From assembly GCF_042453785.1 (NCBI RefSeq), contig NC_091673.1, positions 6,593,001 through 6,657,000 on the forward strand: 64,000 bases of DNA. The letters are read 5' to 3'. The first letter of the stretch is position 1. Each line of letters starts with the position of its first letter. Under the pieces are notes generated by a model, which saw nothing but the letters and a program-made list of their open reading frames with translations, made no database searches and was not told the DNA's origin. Of this stretch, positions 48,001-59,958 are shown piece by piece. This DNA comes from Malus domestica. Lineage: Eukaryota; Streptophyta; Magnoliopsida; Rosales; Rosaceae. A program made the translations under genes and the position numbers.

Positions 48001-49716
48001 CATTGATTACCTGAAGGATGATGTAAGAATTGTTCGTGATATTCCTGAGTGGTTTACTGACAAAACTGAGCTATTTACAAGTATAAGGTTAAGCTCTCTC
48101 TCTCTCTCTCCCTCCCTCCCTCCCCCTCCCTCCAATTTGTAAGGATTTTTCTCTGCAACTCACACTGATTTGTGAATTTTTTTTCTTTAGACGAACAGTA
48201 AAGAACATTCCAAAATATGCACCCGCACAATTTTACATAGACAATGTTCTGCCACGAATTAAGGAGAAGAAGATAATGGCCCTAAAACCTTTTGTCGATC
48301 GACTCGGGTAAGTTGGGAATTCTTATACTAGTCTGCTGTCCAAGGCTCAGAAGTCACACTCTTGTAGAAAGAAAAGGACTGAAAGTTTCTTTTGTCTTTG
48401 AAAAATGTAAGCGTTTATATCTGTTAGAAATCAACAATGCATAACAAGCTAACAATTTCATACATCTCTGGTTTCAGGTATGACAATGTCCCTCAAGAAA
48501 TCAACAGGCTAAGGTGCAGGGTGAATTATCATGCTCTTAAATTTCTTCCCGAGATAGAGGAGATGGCTGATCTGTTGGCATCAAGGATGAGAAATCGCAC
48601 TGGAGGTTCCAATCCTTATATGTACGTAACATTGGCACTACGAAAGTGAGCTTAAAATCCATTCAGATTTCTGGTAATTGTACCTTAACTTCACTAACAA
48701 TTCTACACTTGCAGGGCCCTTCATCTTAGGTTTGAGAAAGGAATGGTAGGCTTATCTTTCTGTGATTTTGTGGGCACAAGGGAAGAGAAAGCTCTAATGG
48801 CAAAATATAGATATAAAGAATGGCCGAGACGATACAAGGTAAATAAAATATCTAGGTCTACGTTATGGAGTCAGAATCTTAAAAGAATATCTGTCTTATT
48901 GTGTTTCTTTTTCTTTTGATGGTGATTTTGGTATGCAGAATGGTACCCATCTATGGCAACTAGCCCTGCAGAAGCGAAAGGAAGGGCGATGCCCCCTTGA
49001 GCCTGGGGAAGTGGCTGTCATTCTTCGAGCAATGGGCTATCCTAAGGAAACTCAAATTTATGTTGCTTCAGGACAGGTTTATGGTGGCCACAACAGGATG
49101 GCGCCGCTGAGGAACATGTTCCCAAATCTGGTATGCACCTCTACTTTTGTTTACCATAGCTCTACTGACTGAACTTGTCTGATGAAGACGGCTCATTAGT
49201 TTCAACTAGATCTAAAAGATTATACCTTTTTTCCATTATTTAGAGCATCTTACTTGGACTACCTGTTGAATATAGAAAATGAGATTCCGAATAAGAATAA
49301 TTAGGGGATATGTATGTGGACACTGTTTTGATCTGCTCATTTTACTAATCATAAAGGTAACGAAAGAAGAGTTGGCAGCTAAGCCGGAGTTGGATAAATT
49401 CAGGAAGCATGTGACTAGCTTGGCAGCGCTTGACTTCCTGGTGTGCTTGAAGTCTGATGTATTCGTGATGACCCACGGAGGCAACTTTGCTAAGCTGATC
49501 ATAGGGGCACGCCGGTACATGGGTCATCGTCAAAAATCAATAAAACCAGACAAGGGGCTGATGTCTAAATCTTTTGGGGACCCTTACATGGGGTGGGCCA
49601 CCTTTGCAGACGATGTAGTAGTCACCCACGAAACACGAACTGGATTACCAGAAGCGACCTTCCCAAACTACGACTTGTGGGAGAACCCTCTAACCCCATG
49701 CATGTGTAAAGCTTGA
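39035..49716 (+). CDS. plant protein O-fucosyltransferase family (GT106-like) type II membrane protein
   Basis: Eleven exons: 39035-39346, 39471-39521, 39610-39700, 39813-39889, 47612-47700, 47968-48087, 48191-48307, 48478-48621, 48715-48838, 48939-49130, 49357-49716, giving 558 aa. A short cytosolic tail is followed by one membrane helix ([20 protein letters not shown], about residues 78-97). The lumenal catalytic domain starts at [20 protein letters not shown]. The GDP-fucose-site motif [16 protein letters not shown] is near residue 335 and [20 protein letters not shown] near 480. Members act in the Golgi on cell-wall glycans or glycoproteins; the acceptor here is unknown. Two starts are possible: 39035 (MTYSPKR) or 39059 (MAELRHS). 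Intron 4 is 7.7 kb and packed with transposon DNA, yet both splice sites look normal. Resembles Arabidopsis At3g26370 from memory. Confidence 0.93.
39950..42283 (+). mobile_element. RTE-clade LINE, 5'-truncated copy
   Basis: In intron 4 of the fucosyltransferase gene, sense strand. It begins inside the endonuclease (SKTQIDFLL, then [12 protein letters not shown]). A long linker follows, then reverse transcriptase motifs: [69 protein letters not shown] and [13 protein letters not shown]. No RNase H, as is usual for RTE. The main frame is closed by one stop at 41349-41351 and then resumes; otherwise it reads through to its normal end near 42283. It lacks its 3' tail because another element begins there. 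The good state of the frame suggests a fairly young copy. Confidence 0.9.
42545..43225 (-). CDS. coiled-coil reading frame within the LARD-like element
   Basis: An uninterrupted frame of 226 codons on the minus strand. The N-terminus is acidic and Pro-rich ([16 protein letters not shown]). The middle, about residues 85-155, is a predicted coiled coil ([40 protein letters not shown]). The tail is Pro/Ser-rich with a repeated module ([11 protein letters not shown] / [11 protein letters not shown]). I do not recognise a domain and assign no function. It belongs to the mobile element rather than to the host gene, and runs antisense to the host gene. Confidence 0.5.
   Translation of the reverse strand: MKMSGPSDRRFDLNLVEEAAPPSPDNIWRPSFVSPTGPLTVGDSVMKNDMTAAVVARNLLTPKDNRLLSKRSDELAVKDSLALSVQCAGSVCNMAQRLFARTRQVESLAAEVMSLKQEIRGLKHENKQLHRLAHDYATNMKRKLDQMKETDGQVLLDHQRFVGLFQRHLLPSSSGAVPRNEAPNDQPLMPPPSRVLSSTKAPNDPPPVPSLSGALPTAETSPKQPL
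43320..45000. repeat. nested tandem repeats within the LARD-like element
   Basis: Two short-period families of about 60-70 bp: one around CTCAGAAATCGAAGAGGC and CTTTCTCAAAAGCTGGGCT (43375-43600 and again 44430-44520), and one around CTCCGAATCTCGAGAGCCAG (44070-44380, 44800-44960). Longer duplicated modules lie on top. GGATAATTGGAAAGTCCCTG through ACTCCCAACAAGATTGC occurs at about 43938, 44157 and 44672. CAGCACCTGTCACACGCAC through ATAGCTCATGGGTACCA occurs at about 43605 and 44527. Confidence 0.85.
46352..46966 (+). mobile_element. RTE-clade LINE, 3' fragment with (TTG)n tail
   Basis: Starts at [10 protein letters not shown] and covers the last ~190 codons of the same LINE family as 39950-42283. 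It ends CCCACTTAGTGGGAAAAGGC followed by a (TTG)n tail, typical of RTE elements. It repeats the segment 41703-42283 with several percent divergence, a 3-bp deletion and its own stop near 46720, so it is a separate insertion and not a fresh copy of the first. Confidence 0.88.
46967..47611. other. remaining intron 4 of the fucosyltransferase gene
   Basis: Unique-looking, T-rich intron sequence from the LINE tail to the acceptor TCCATGCAG before exon 5. No repeat seen. Confidence 0.6.
48092..48136. repeat. CT / CCCT microsatellite
   Basis: (CT)n passing into (CCCT)n and C-rich sequence just after the exon 6 donor of the fucosyltransferase gene. Confidence 0.9.
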
Positions 49717-51090
49717 ACAGAACATATGGTTGAAAAACTTGACAGTCGATTGTTGAGGCGCATCTCCTCCAAAAGCTCGGAGAATGTATACCTGGGAGAT
49801 GAAATCTTGAACTTCTACCCGAAAGGTTTGAAAGAATGTTGCACTAAGTGATGAAGAAAATTGAGGAAAAACCAGGGCATGCATCAAACGTTTTTGGGGT
49901 TGTGTCAAGAACGACAGATAGTTTTTGCTTGTATCATCAGAACTGTGTAAATTATTAGAGGAATGTGAAAGATGTTTTTCAGGTGGTCCATGCTGATTTT
50001 TGTGATCCATAATTGTAGCACCTAGCAGCCTAGTGGTGTTTAGTTTATTTTAGTACTTTTTAATCTATTTTTTATTTTACTACTCGTAATTTATGAAAAG
50101 TCAAACTAAAGATTTTTACTTAGATCTACTTTTAACTCTTGAAGTAAAATTTAAATTTTAGGTTCTAAATTTACCCCAACTTGCTTCAACCCTTGGGGCA
50201 AATATGAGTTAAAACTCACAACTCATTTGTGGGCTAAACTCATCATATATGTATATTTTTTTTAGTTTTATATTTATAAATTCATTGATTCCAACGGTTA
50301 AGATATAATTTGATGAAATCCAACAATAAAAAAAAATATCTAGTGATCCAAATTTAAATCCAATGGCTAAAGTAATTAAAAAAAAATCTTTTATGTGTTT
50401 CATATTCTTTCATAGTGTTTCACAAGTTTTATGATGTCGATTAGTGATTTTTCAATATTTGTCGGAATGTAAATATTTTAAGTTAAAATATTCATAAATT
50501 TAAATTATAATAGTCTACATAATTTTCTTCTTTTAACAAAGTTACTTTAAGAAAAAAAAAATAGCCTAAATTCATTATTTAATGATCTGAGACTAAAATT
50601 TTAACGGGTTGAAGTAAAAAAATTGTTTATGGGTTAAAACCTAAATTTTTTGAGTTAAAAATTTTAGGTTTTAGCCCAAAAGTTTGAGATGGTCTTAAGG
50701 CATTTTTTATGGGAGATGCAAAATGCTTTCAAATGGACATTTTAGATCTTTTATTTGCCAAAAAAATCTTCAATGACAGAAGTAAATTATCCATATTCAA
50801 TAGAAGATGTAAATAAAAACCTAAATTCATGCAGATTTTTTTTATACATGGAGATATTCGTGCCTAGTTACATGCCGTTATTATTAAAAGCCCATTTTTG
50901 GCGCATATTTTGTTTATTTGGCTTAAATCCAAATCTAAGATCTTAAAAAAATAGTGGTACTATGAAATGAGATAAAATAAAAAATAAGATCACCTCAACC
51001 CATTTAATACGATCAATAACCATATCTGTGTTTTAATTAAACCGTTTAATTGATCATGACGTTAATAAAAAAACATTCAATAATTAATCT
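49717..51090. other. intergenic, 3' flank of the fucosyltransferase gene
   Basis: 3' UTR, then AT-rich DNA. About 50150-50700 has loosely inverted words (CAACTCATTTGTGGGCTAAA near the left, TTTAGCCCAAAAGTTTGAG near the right) that may be an old MITE, but no ends or target duplication could be set. Confidence 0.4.
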
Positions 51091-52112
51091 TGGCACACCC
51101 CGATCAAGATCAAAGCATGCTGGCCGTCACGTGAGGATGACGTAGCCATGTGTACAGTGCAAAAGCGATAAAGATAAATATTATACGAATAAACAAAAAC
51201 CGAAAGCTACTAATGTGCACTAATAAACAGAAAGTGTTAAGAGTGAGATACAAGTGTAAACACTCCTAATCAGAGCATAGAAAGTCTAAGTGCAGTCCAG
51301 TAGGACAAGTACTAATTATATAGTACCATAAGATGTCCTACAATTATTTATATATTTCAGAACCGCTGGAATCCTCGTACGCCACCAACAGCAATCTACC
51401 TAAAACCTGAAGGGGCGCAAAACATAAAACGTGAGTGGAAAAAAACAAATGTTTTACAAAACCATTTCATTTCTCAATAGTTCTAACCCCTCACCGTAAA
51501 ACATGTATAATTTTTCCCAGAAATAGAATATAAGCATATGCATAAATATATATACGTAAATATATTAATTCAATTCATGCTTCAAATATTCATAATCATT
51601 AGTATATCATGCCAAGATATAACAAAATAAGTAATTCAAGTGAGAATAACTTCATGGAAAACAACATATTAGCCGAAACCTCTGCATAAATATGTACGGT
51701 TGAATTCATAACTCATTAGTCAATCTAGTCAGAGTCACTACTATGACCTATACGGCATTACACTGCACATAAGTCGGAATCACTAAAAAGGACTTTGTAC
51801 GACAAGACCGGGTGTAATATAATTATGCTTGATACTACTCTCTCATGATAGCTGGGCGATAAATCGCTAGTCACCTACGAGTCAGAACCACCTATGATGG
51901 TCTGTATGATAGGATTGTGCACCTAAATTGGATCCAATATAAGCACATGGTGCGGGAGGTAACATTATAATAACAGGCATGTGTTATATCTCTGGCTAAT
52001 CATTAACACCCTAGGTGCATGTTTATGAGCTCTAAGCTTCTCAATTAATCATCACCTTAATCACATTCAGAATTCATAACTCACCTAGGCTTACCTGAGC
52101 GTCCACAGCACC

Positions 52113-52149
<37 letters not shown>

Positions 52150-53372
52150 TCATATACTAATTCATATACGAAATATAAATTTAGATGCATGGCATTCAAA
52201 GCATACTTTCATTTAAACGCATTTTCTGGAAAAATATCAAGTATATAAATATATACTAAAAACCAAAAGCACACTCACTGGTATGTCGAAGGGTCGTAGC
52301 CCCCGAGTCGCCCTTGACTGTGCTCGTCTTCGGGATAAGCCTCCCCTATATGCGAAATAACTATAAAAACGTTATTTAAAGCACATAGACAAAACTAGCT
52401 AATAACTTCTTATACAATGCTCAAATGGGGTGTTTGAATATACCAACGTGATCTACACAACCTCACGAACATCCCCATATTTTTAGAAAAATTTTCCGAC
52501 CACCCACGCGCCGGCCAAGGCACAGCCAGATGCAACGCCTACGCACGGGCATGTGCCAGGCACACTGACGATAGCAGTGACGTTGTTAGGAATATTCCGT
52601 TAAAACTAACCAACGTCGTTAGGAATATTCCGTCAAAGTTGACGGAATATTCCGTCATCCTTAACCTCAGAACTCGGGTGACCGTCGCCAACACCGGAAA
52701 CTGGGAATTTCTTTAAACCTTGATATCTCACTCGTTTTTCAACCAAAATTCATGAAACCAGTACCAAATTGAAGCTCTTAACTTGTAGAACATTTCCTTA
52801 CTTGTTTAAAGCCCCAAAGATCACGGAATCTCGCCGGAGAAATTTGAGGAAAACCGGCCAAACTTGAAACTGACGATCCCGACGTCCAAGTCGCTTGGTT
52901 TTTCTTCTTCGAGCTTCGTGAGGGCCTTCTAAAGCTCTATGTGAGCTTAAAATCCACTGAAACCTTCACATTTACGTGTGCATGAACAGTGCACCAAATC
53001 GGAGGTTAAAGTTCTCGGGGTTTTTGAGGTTTTCAGGTCTTAAAAATGGTACAAATGGACTCAGGAGCTTGTAGGGAACAAGAACCTTACCTTTTTAACA
53101 TTGATCCGTGCGTGAATGGTGAACTTGACGTTCGTTCGTACAAGGTTGACGGAAACAGGAGAAAATCGAGAGGGAGGAGAGAGAGAGTGCACGGGAAGGA
53201 GAGAGAGAGAGGGAGTGAAAGTGTGTATGTGTGTTCTACGTGGGTCACCAACCAACCAAAGAAAATAACATCTAAGTCCCAAAGCATAACACACACACTA
53301 CAATTTCAACGTCCAAGGATACAACCGTCATTTTCCATCGTCGATAGTAATAATTCGGGACGGGCTGTGACA
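51091..53372. mobile_element. solo-LTR-like element, second family copy
   Basis: 2282 bp, starting TGGCACACCCCGATC and ending GGGACGGGCTGTGACA. It is flanked by the 5-bp duplication AATCT (51086-51090 and 53373-53377). Related to 8696-11915 through its ends, the GGAATATTCCGT repeats near 52590-52660 and a GA-rich stretch near the right end. No coding capacity; the frame at 53046-53474 runs across its end. Looks like a whole solo LTR. Confidence 0.78.
52590..52660. repeat. GGAATATTCC repeats in the solo LTR
   Basis: Three GGAATATTCCGT units within 70 bp, the last being GACGGAATATTCCGTC, a full palindrome. A similar AATATTC-rich cluster lies at about 9888-9955 in the other copy, so this is a family trait. 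Confidence 0.75.
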
Positions 53373-53449
53373 AATCTCATTTTTGGAATTTGGCTCTTTA
53401 TTATTAGAAAGGTTTCACTACTCCCTGTGGAGAAGTTTCTCCTTAATTT

Positions 53450-53690
53450 AGGACTCATTTGGATGTGCTTTTAAAATGACTAAAAAAGTTTTTAGAGAAA
53501 ATGTTTTTTGGTTCCAAAAGCACTTAAAGTGCTTTTTGCAAGAAGTACTAGTTATGTGCTACTTCTAGGAAGCATTTTAAGTGATTTTCCAGACTTTACT
53601 TGCATTTTTACTAAAGATTGGTTCCAAAAACATTTTCACCAATAATGTTTTTAGTCATTTTAAAAGCATATCCAAACGAGCACTTAGTTA
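53450..53690. mobile_element. MITE with long inverted ends
   Basis: Left end GATGTGCTTTTAAAATGAC and right end GTCATTTTAAAAGCATATCC form a long inverted pair; between them are internal inverted words (AAGCACTTAAAGTGCTT). The outermost bases resemble GGACTCATTTGG against CCAAACGAGCAC. Target duplication unclear; hAT-like by feel only. Confidence 0.65.
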
Positions 53691-54353
53691 GCAACCAATT
53701 CACATAAGTTCATGCTTATGATTTAAATCGTTCATATTATAACTACTATGCAAATATTACATCTACAAACAATTAATTAAAACTAAGGTTGTTTAGTCAA
53801 TCAATTGTAATAAATACATAAATGGTTCACTGTTCATTTATCGAATCCGTTCATATGTTTTTGTACAATTTAATGACCAAACGATCTCATATTTAATCGA
53901 TTTTTTGTTTTGCACAAATTATCTTTACATATTGAGTTATATTATAAACTGTTTTAATTATAAGCATAAAATTCTTTAAATCGGTTAATTTTTTTTCCTA
54001 GAAGTTGGCACTGGCCGATCACCATGATTATGAGAGAGGATCCTCGCTAAATATTCTTTGTGAAATCACATGGGTTCACGTACATCGGACGTAATATGTC
54101 TCCCACGTCAACTTCAAGCGTGGCACAACAAAACAAAATTCCGGAAGACAAAAACATTTTAATCTTCTTCTTCTTCTTGTTTAAATGGCATGTCGTCATT
54201 TCCAAGCCCCATGACAAAGGAGCAGGATTAATTAAACATCCTTAACTCCGTTTCCCGCTGTTTGATTCCATCTCCATCTCCTGAATCCCGGCCTGGTCTG
54301 ATCGGAATCGAATTTCCAGGACTGGAGTTAAAGCTTCAGCCTTTACTTTAGCC
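53691..54353. other. upstream region of the first GH27 gene
   Basis: AT-rich. The last ~120 bp resemble the region before the second GH27 gene (CTTAACTCC, TTTCC, GATTTCCAGGACT), so the duplication includes promoter sequence. Confidence 0.5.
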
Positions 54354-56018
54354 ATGAATGTCTCCTTGTTCCTCTTCAGCTTTCTCTGCTTCTTACTCGG
54401 TCTCTTCAGCCAGAGGTAAAAAAACCACTCTTACTTTTTACCATTTCATCATCTTCAATTCTTCACTTGCTCTGTGTTTTGCTGTTGATCACTAACTCGA
54501 CAACCCAGAATTTGTTTCAGTGTTTCTGTGAGATTCCACTTCTGAATTGTTAATTGCAACTTGCCCATTTGTTTGTTCATATTTTGCATTTGTTCACCCC
54601 AAAAGATTGTTCTTTTGGGTTTTTGAGCTCAAATAATTGCTCCCAATTAAAAGAACATCAATCTGTAAACTTCAAGTAACCAATTGGATGCATACATGTT
54701 ATCACTATTTTGTTTTAGTTATTTATTAGGATTTGTTTTGGGTACAAATCGGTGATTTTCTGTTACTGATTTGTTTTAGTTTGATCATCTCAATGTTTCT
54801 GGTTTTGTGATGCAAATCGTGTTTCCAAATGTGTACTGATTTCAGGGTATCATCACAATATCGCGCTAGGACCCCGCCCAGAGGTTGGAACTCGTATGAC
54901 TCGTTTATCTGGACTATTTCAGAGGAAGAGTTCTCCACAAATGCCGAAATCATGGCAAAGCAGCTCCTTCCTCATGGATATGAGGTGTTTGCTGGAATAC
55001 AATAAGAATTCGATTTCCTTTTTTCTTTTTTCGCATTCATTTGTATGTGTGTGTGTTTTTATGTATCTTTGTTTTTTCACTTCAATGCAGTATGCTGTGG
55101 TGGATTACCTGTGGTATAGGAGAAAAGTTCCAGGCGCTTATGTTGACTCTCTTGGGTTTGATGTGATCGATGAGTGGGGGAGGCCTATACCTGATCCAGT
55201 TAGGTGGCCCTCGTCGAGAGGTGGGAAGGGGTTCACTAAAGTGGCAGCAAAAGTACATAGCCTCGGTTTGAAATTCGGGATTCATGTCATGAGAGGAATA
55301 AGTACACAGGCAGTAAATGCGAATACCTTTATCTTGGACCCCAACACGGTAATACTACTTAATCCCACCAACAAAGATTCAGAAAATGTACAGAGACTCT
55401 CATTTTTGTAGTGATCATACATAAGTTTGGAGGATGAATCGAATATTGTAGTAGTTTATCATTAACAAAGATTCAGAAAGCACACACTTACGTAATTCAT
55501 TTTTAACTTCAAAAACATAAGTGGTGTACTGGGGGAAAATTAAAGACTTGGTAATGGCAATTGATCTCAGTGCTTGAGTTTTTATTCTCGTTCCTTATCA
55601 GGGGACTGCTTACAAAGAGGCTGGAAGAAAATGGACTGCAAAAGATATAGGGATTAAGGAGAGGACATGCGCATGGATGCACAACGGTTTCATGAGTGTG
55701 AATACCGAGTTGGGTGCTGGAAAGGCCTTCTTGAGGTCACTCTATAAACAGTATGCTGAATGGGGTGTTGATTTTGGTAATTAACAAAAATTACCATGTT
55801 TGGTTCAATGTTAAGATTGCATCAGTCGTGTCATCAGGATACTTCCCCTGATATTATTAGCCAAGTCCATGCTTTATCTCTTGCTAACTCTATCATTGGT
55901 TGCTTCTCTTACCCACCCCCTTGCAGTGAAAAATGACTGCGTGTTTGGTGAAGACTTAGATGTACCCGAAATAACCTATATTTCAGAGGTAAGACTGGCT
56001 TCCCATCCCTCTCCCCCC

Positions 56019-56075
<57 letters not shown>

Positions 56076-58452
56076 GTACACACATGTATCCTTCAGCGAT
56101 ATTGTGGTGTAGAGTGGGTGCTTAACAAATAATGCATACTTTACCAGATTCTGAAGCAACTTGAGCGTCCTATATTGTATTCTCTATCTCCTGGAACCAG
56201 AGTAACACCTGCTATGGCCAAGGCTATAAGTGGGATGGTCAACATGTACCGTATAACTGGGGATGATTGGGATTCATGGGGAGATGTTCTAGCCCATTTT
56301 GATATAACCAGGTGATGACTTGTTTTTCAGTTCAAGGTTTCGTTCAGATTGAATTCACATATTCTTTGTTTTTTGTGTGTGCTGAACACAATACATTTCG
56401 TATCAGGGATTTTTCTGCTGCCAATATGATAGGAGCCAAAGGCTTGCTGGGGAAGTCATGGCCTGACTTAGATATGCTCCCGTTGGGATGGCTTAGCGAT
56501 CCAGGTCATCTTTATTTCCTTTATATGGCAATGAATATTTTCCTATTAATATTCTTAGATAGATGAATGAGCTCTATTGATGCTTGCCTGATGTGCTTGC
56601 TTTCATGCTGATGGGTTGTCATCGCGATGCATTTGAGTGCCAAAACAATCAAGTTCAATATCTAGGACCAACTTTATCCATGCCAATTCGGCTGAGCAAC
56701 TTCAACCAGATAGTTCTAGAATTAATCATCATTATAAGGCATTGCAGGGTTATTTATCTCCTGGAAATCTAGAAAATCTGAAATGCACCTTATTAGTTTG
56801 AAATGTTTAAATTTGAGTTCTATATTTGATGCGTGGTTCTCATAGTTTCTGTTTTATGTTTTGAAAATTTTAGGTTCAAATCACGGTCCTCACAGATGGA
56901 CTAATCTCGGTTTAGGGGAGCAAAGAACACAGGTACTTGCATGAGGACAAGTGGGTCTTTTAAGTCCTTTCCGATTAGCTGAGCAATCAATTTGACCTTG
57001 TGCATTTATTTTCACAGATGACTTTGTGGTCTATTGCCAGGTCTCCTCTCATGTTTGGAGGAGATTTGAGAAAACTTCCAGATGAATTAATGAGAATCAT
57101 CACAAATGACGTCGTGCTGGAGATAGATTCTTTTAGCTCAAATAATAGGGAGGTATGTTGAATAAATAACTCATATAATCCTAAGAATAAAAATTGTTCG
57201 TGGTAGCAACGTAAAATCTTGTTTTGTTGCATTTACAGTTTTCATACATTACCAGTAATGTGAATGCAAGGGCCGTTAAGAATGATGATCAGTTTCACAC
57301 CTGGCAATCGAGAAGACATCTGACAAATGCAAAAACTTCAAATACACATGCTTTTGGTCTCACTACCTGTGCAGATGCGAAAGCAATTGGTTGGTCCACT
57401 CAATTTCTTGACCGAGATCTTGAACACATCTGCTGGACGGAAAACTCAAGGAGCAAACATCAGGCACCTTTTTGCTTAAACAAGAGAGATTCGCTCTTGG
57501 CAATGTAATAGTTCTTTAGCTTTGCTGATCATTTTTCTCAGTTTTATTATGTTTACTTGCGCTGTTAGGAATTTGATAAATTTGGCTCCACTGCTGATGT
57601 AGAGATGATGACATAACGGACAAACATCAATATCAGGGGAAGGTCAATTTATTAGCAAGTGATGGAACAGATCGCTGCTTGCATGCTTCTCCTAAACGAA
57701 AGGTTACTTCGAAGGACGTTAAGAGAGGTTTCTTTTCACCTTGTAGATGGGATGCGAACCAGGTATCCTCAGTCCCAATTCATATATTTAATGTATACAG
57801 AATTGATATCTTGCACACACCATTGAGTGTCCAATCTAAACAAGGTCTACGAAATGCATTGTCCCGTGGTTGAGTGACTTTTTGAAATGACATATTTGAT
57901 CTTAACAGATGTGGGAGTTAAACCCCAACGGAACCTTGGTGAATAGTTATTCTGGCCTCTGTGCAAGAATTGATCCTTTTGAAGGCAATAAGATAAAACG
58001 TGAGTGCCTTTTCGTGCATTGATTCTGCCAGTGAGTTTTGAAATTATGTATGAATCATGATTTTAGCTTACAAGTTGATCACCTGTTCAGCTAAGGCCAT
58101 TAACGATGTTGCCCGCTCTTGGATTGCAACTGGAAGAAAAGGTTTTGCATATTTCTCAACTGTCGATGCAAGACTATTGCATATTTCTCAATTGTCAAAT
58201 TGTAATTCTGTCTGCATTTCTGCAATTGCAGGAGAAATATACATAGCGTTTTTCAATTTGCTCGGCAAATGGGCTACTATAACTGCAGAAAGAGCAGACT
58301 TAGCCAGAGAACTTCCAATGACAAAACTGGTCAGAGGTTCCTGCGAAGGATCGGAAGTATGGACGGGACGGTACTTAGGGGTAGTAGGCGACGCAATTTC
58401 ATTTTCGGTTGTACCACACGGGGTTGCACTGATTGTCCTGCACTGTAGTTAG
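54354..58452 (+). CDS. APSE: GH27 melibiase-family enzyme (APSE-like), copy A
   Basis: Fourteen exons: 54354-54415, 54846-54984, 55091-55348, 55602-55776, 55927-55988, 56148-56311, 56407-56504, 56874-56932, 57018-57152, 57239-57504, 57603-57762, 57909-57999, 58067-58141, 58232-58452, giving 654 aa. Signal peptide MNVSLFLFSFLCFLLGLFSQ. The GH27 barrel opens at TPPRGWNSYDSFIW. The nucleophile segment is WGVDFVKNDCVFGEDLDVPE (the Asp after VKN) and the acid/base segment SWPDLDMLPLGWLSDPG. The C-terminal part is a beta-sandwich-rich accessory region (CLHASPKRK, WELNPNGTLVNSYSGLCARI). From memory, the Arabidopsis relative At3g26380 releases L-arabinopyranose and some galactose from wall arabinogalactan. 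Secreted, acting in the wall, is the likely role. All introns GT-AG; no defect seen. Confidence 0.92.
56013..56076. repeat. poly-C, (CT)n, (CA)n tract in intron 5 of copy A
   Basis: A C run, then CT, then CA repeats shortly after the exon 5 donor. Copy B has a CT/CA tract at the same place, so the seed predates the duplication. Confidence 0.9.
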
Positions 58453-59958
58453 GTGCATTTTTGGGGCGTAGTTTTGCTTCTTGTCCTTCCTTTTCTTTCT
58501 TTTTCTACAAGCAATTGAAGCAAAAGGGGAAGAAACAAGCAAAAGAGGAAAGGGAGTGGCACATGCTGTAATATCTGTGGTATGCAGGCCCCATCATGGA
58601 AGGCAAAAGCCGGGCAATAATATAAGTCCGATTTTGCGAGTCATTATTGGGTTTAGTCCACTTAGTTGGATTAGGTCCCTTTCGATTATTCACATCAAGT
58701 TTTTTTATTATCTTTTTATTAAATTGTGATTAATATCATCCATTATTTGTATGCTTATCTTTACACCAATTTTAACAGTAAATATAAGAATTATATATTG
58801 TTTGCCCTTTTTTCTGCTCCTAATTCGTATCTCAATTTTTTCTTCAACCTCCATCAAAGGTAACTTGTTAACTAATCTATGTTGTAGGTGCTATGTATAT
58901 CAACATATGTACCAGTATGGATTTATACATGTATGAAGATAAATTTCTTTGAACTATTTTCATGGATATAGGTGGATTAAATTTTAATTTTTATGGTCTA
59001 GGTCTCATATATGATTGCATATAAAAAAAATTTAACAATTTTTCATGAAAGTGAAAATTTTTCATATATAAATATTTCAATCAAGAAATTTAATTAAAGT
59101 TAAAAATAGGAAAACTGGAGTAAATTCAACAACTCCTCAAAATTTTTTTACCTGGATCAAGGTACCCCAACTAAATATATAAACAAGGGTTCTAGCCAAA
59201 ATTATCTGTGAGATTGACATAATTGGTCTATGACAATAAAAATTGATAGAAGTGTATGTCCCGTAAATCATTTTAGTCATTCTGTAAAAAATTTGTCAAT
59301 ATCTTAATTAAATTGTCACGCGAACGACAACATAACCACCTCTGTAAGATTAATTTTGTCAAACCAACTCTTCCATTTAACGAGAATACTGATAGATTAT
59401 TCAAGAAATGACTAAAATGATATACTAAAATTATAGTAATCTCTATGATCATTTTGTCTAAAAAGCTTAGTTATACAAGAAGAATTTGAAAATAAACGGG
59501 CGCGTGAAATATTTGTCTGTTGGCACTTGACGCCACTGACCAAGAACAACGTAAGCAAAACATTCTTTATTTACTTATGAAATCTCCTAAAACAATAAAA
59601 GATGGAATCGAATGATCGTCTTTGCACGAAAGATTAATTTAGAAATAAGAAATCTTAATATTCTTCTTTAAATCACCAGATTTTTTTCTAAATGACATTA
59701 CGTGATTTCCATATGTGACCAAATCAAAAGAATGTATTTTTACTTATCATCATTTAGTGTGATGTATGCTCACCACGTGATGGCGAGCAAAAATGCACTC
59801 AAACCAAAAAGTGGTTATAAAATGTCAGCGTCAAGACAAAGGTTAACATGTCACTGCCATCCTTAACTCCATTTCCGGCTGTCTGATTCCGTCGTCTGAA
59901 TTCTGGTCCGGTCGGAGTCGGATTTCCAGGACTTCAGCTGCAACCTCAGCATTTAGCA
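58453..59958. other. intergenic between the GH27 copies
   Basis: 3' flank of copy A, AT-rich DNA with no repeat I can define, and the promoter side of copy B. Confidence 0.5.

Noticed and set aside
53046-53474. 142-codon plus-strand frame
   Set aside because: Starts in the GA-rich part of the solo LTR and runs across its end into flank; no family features.
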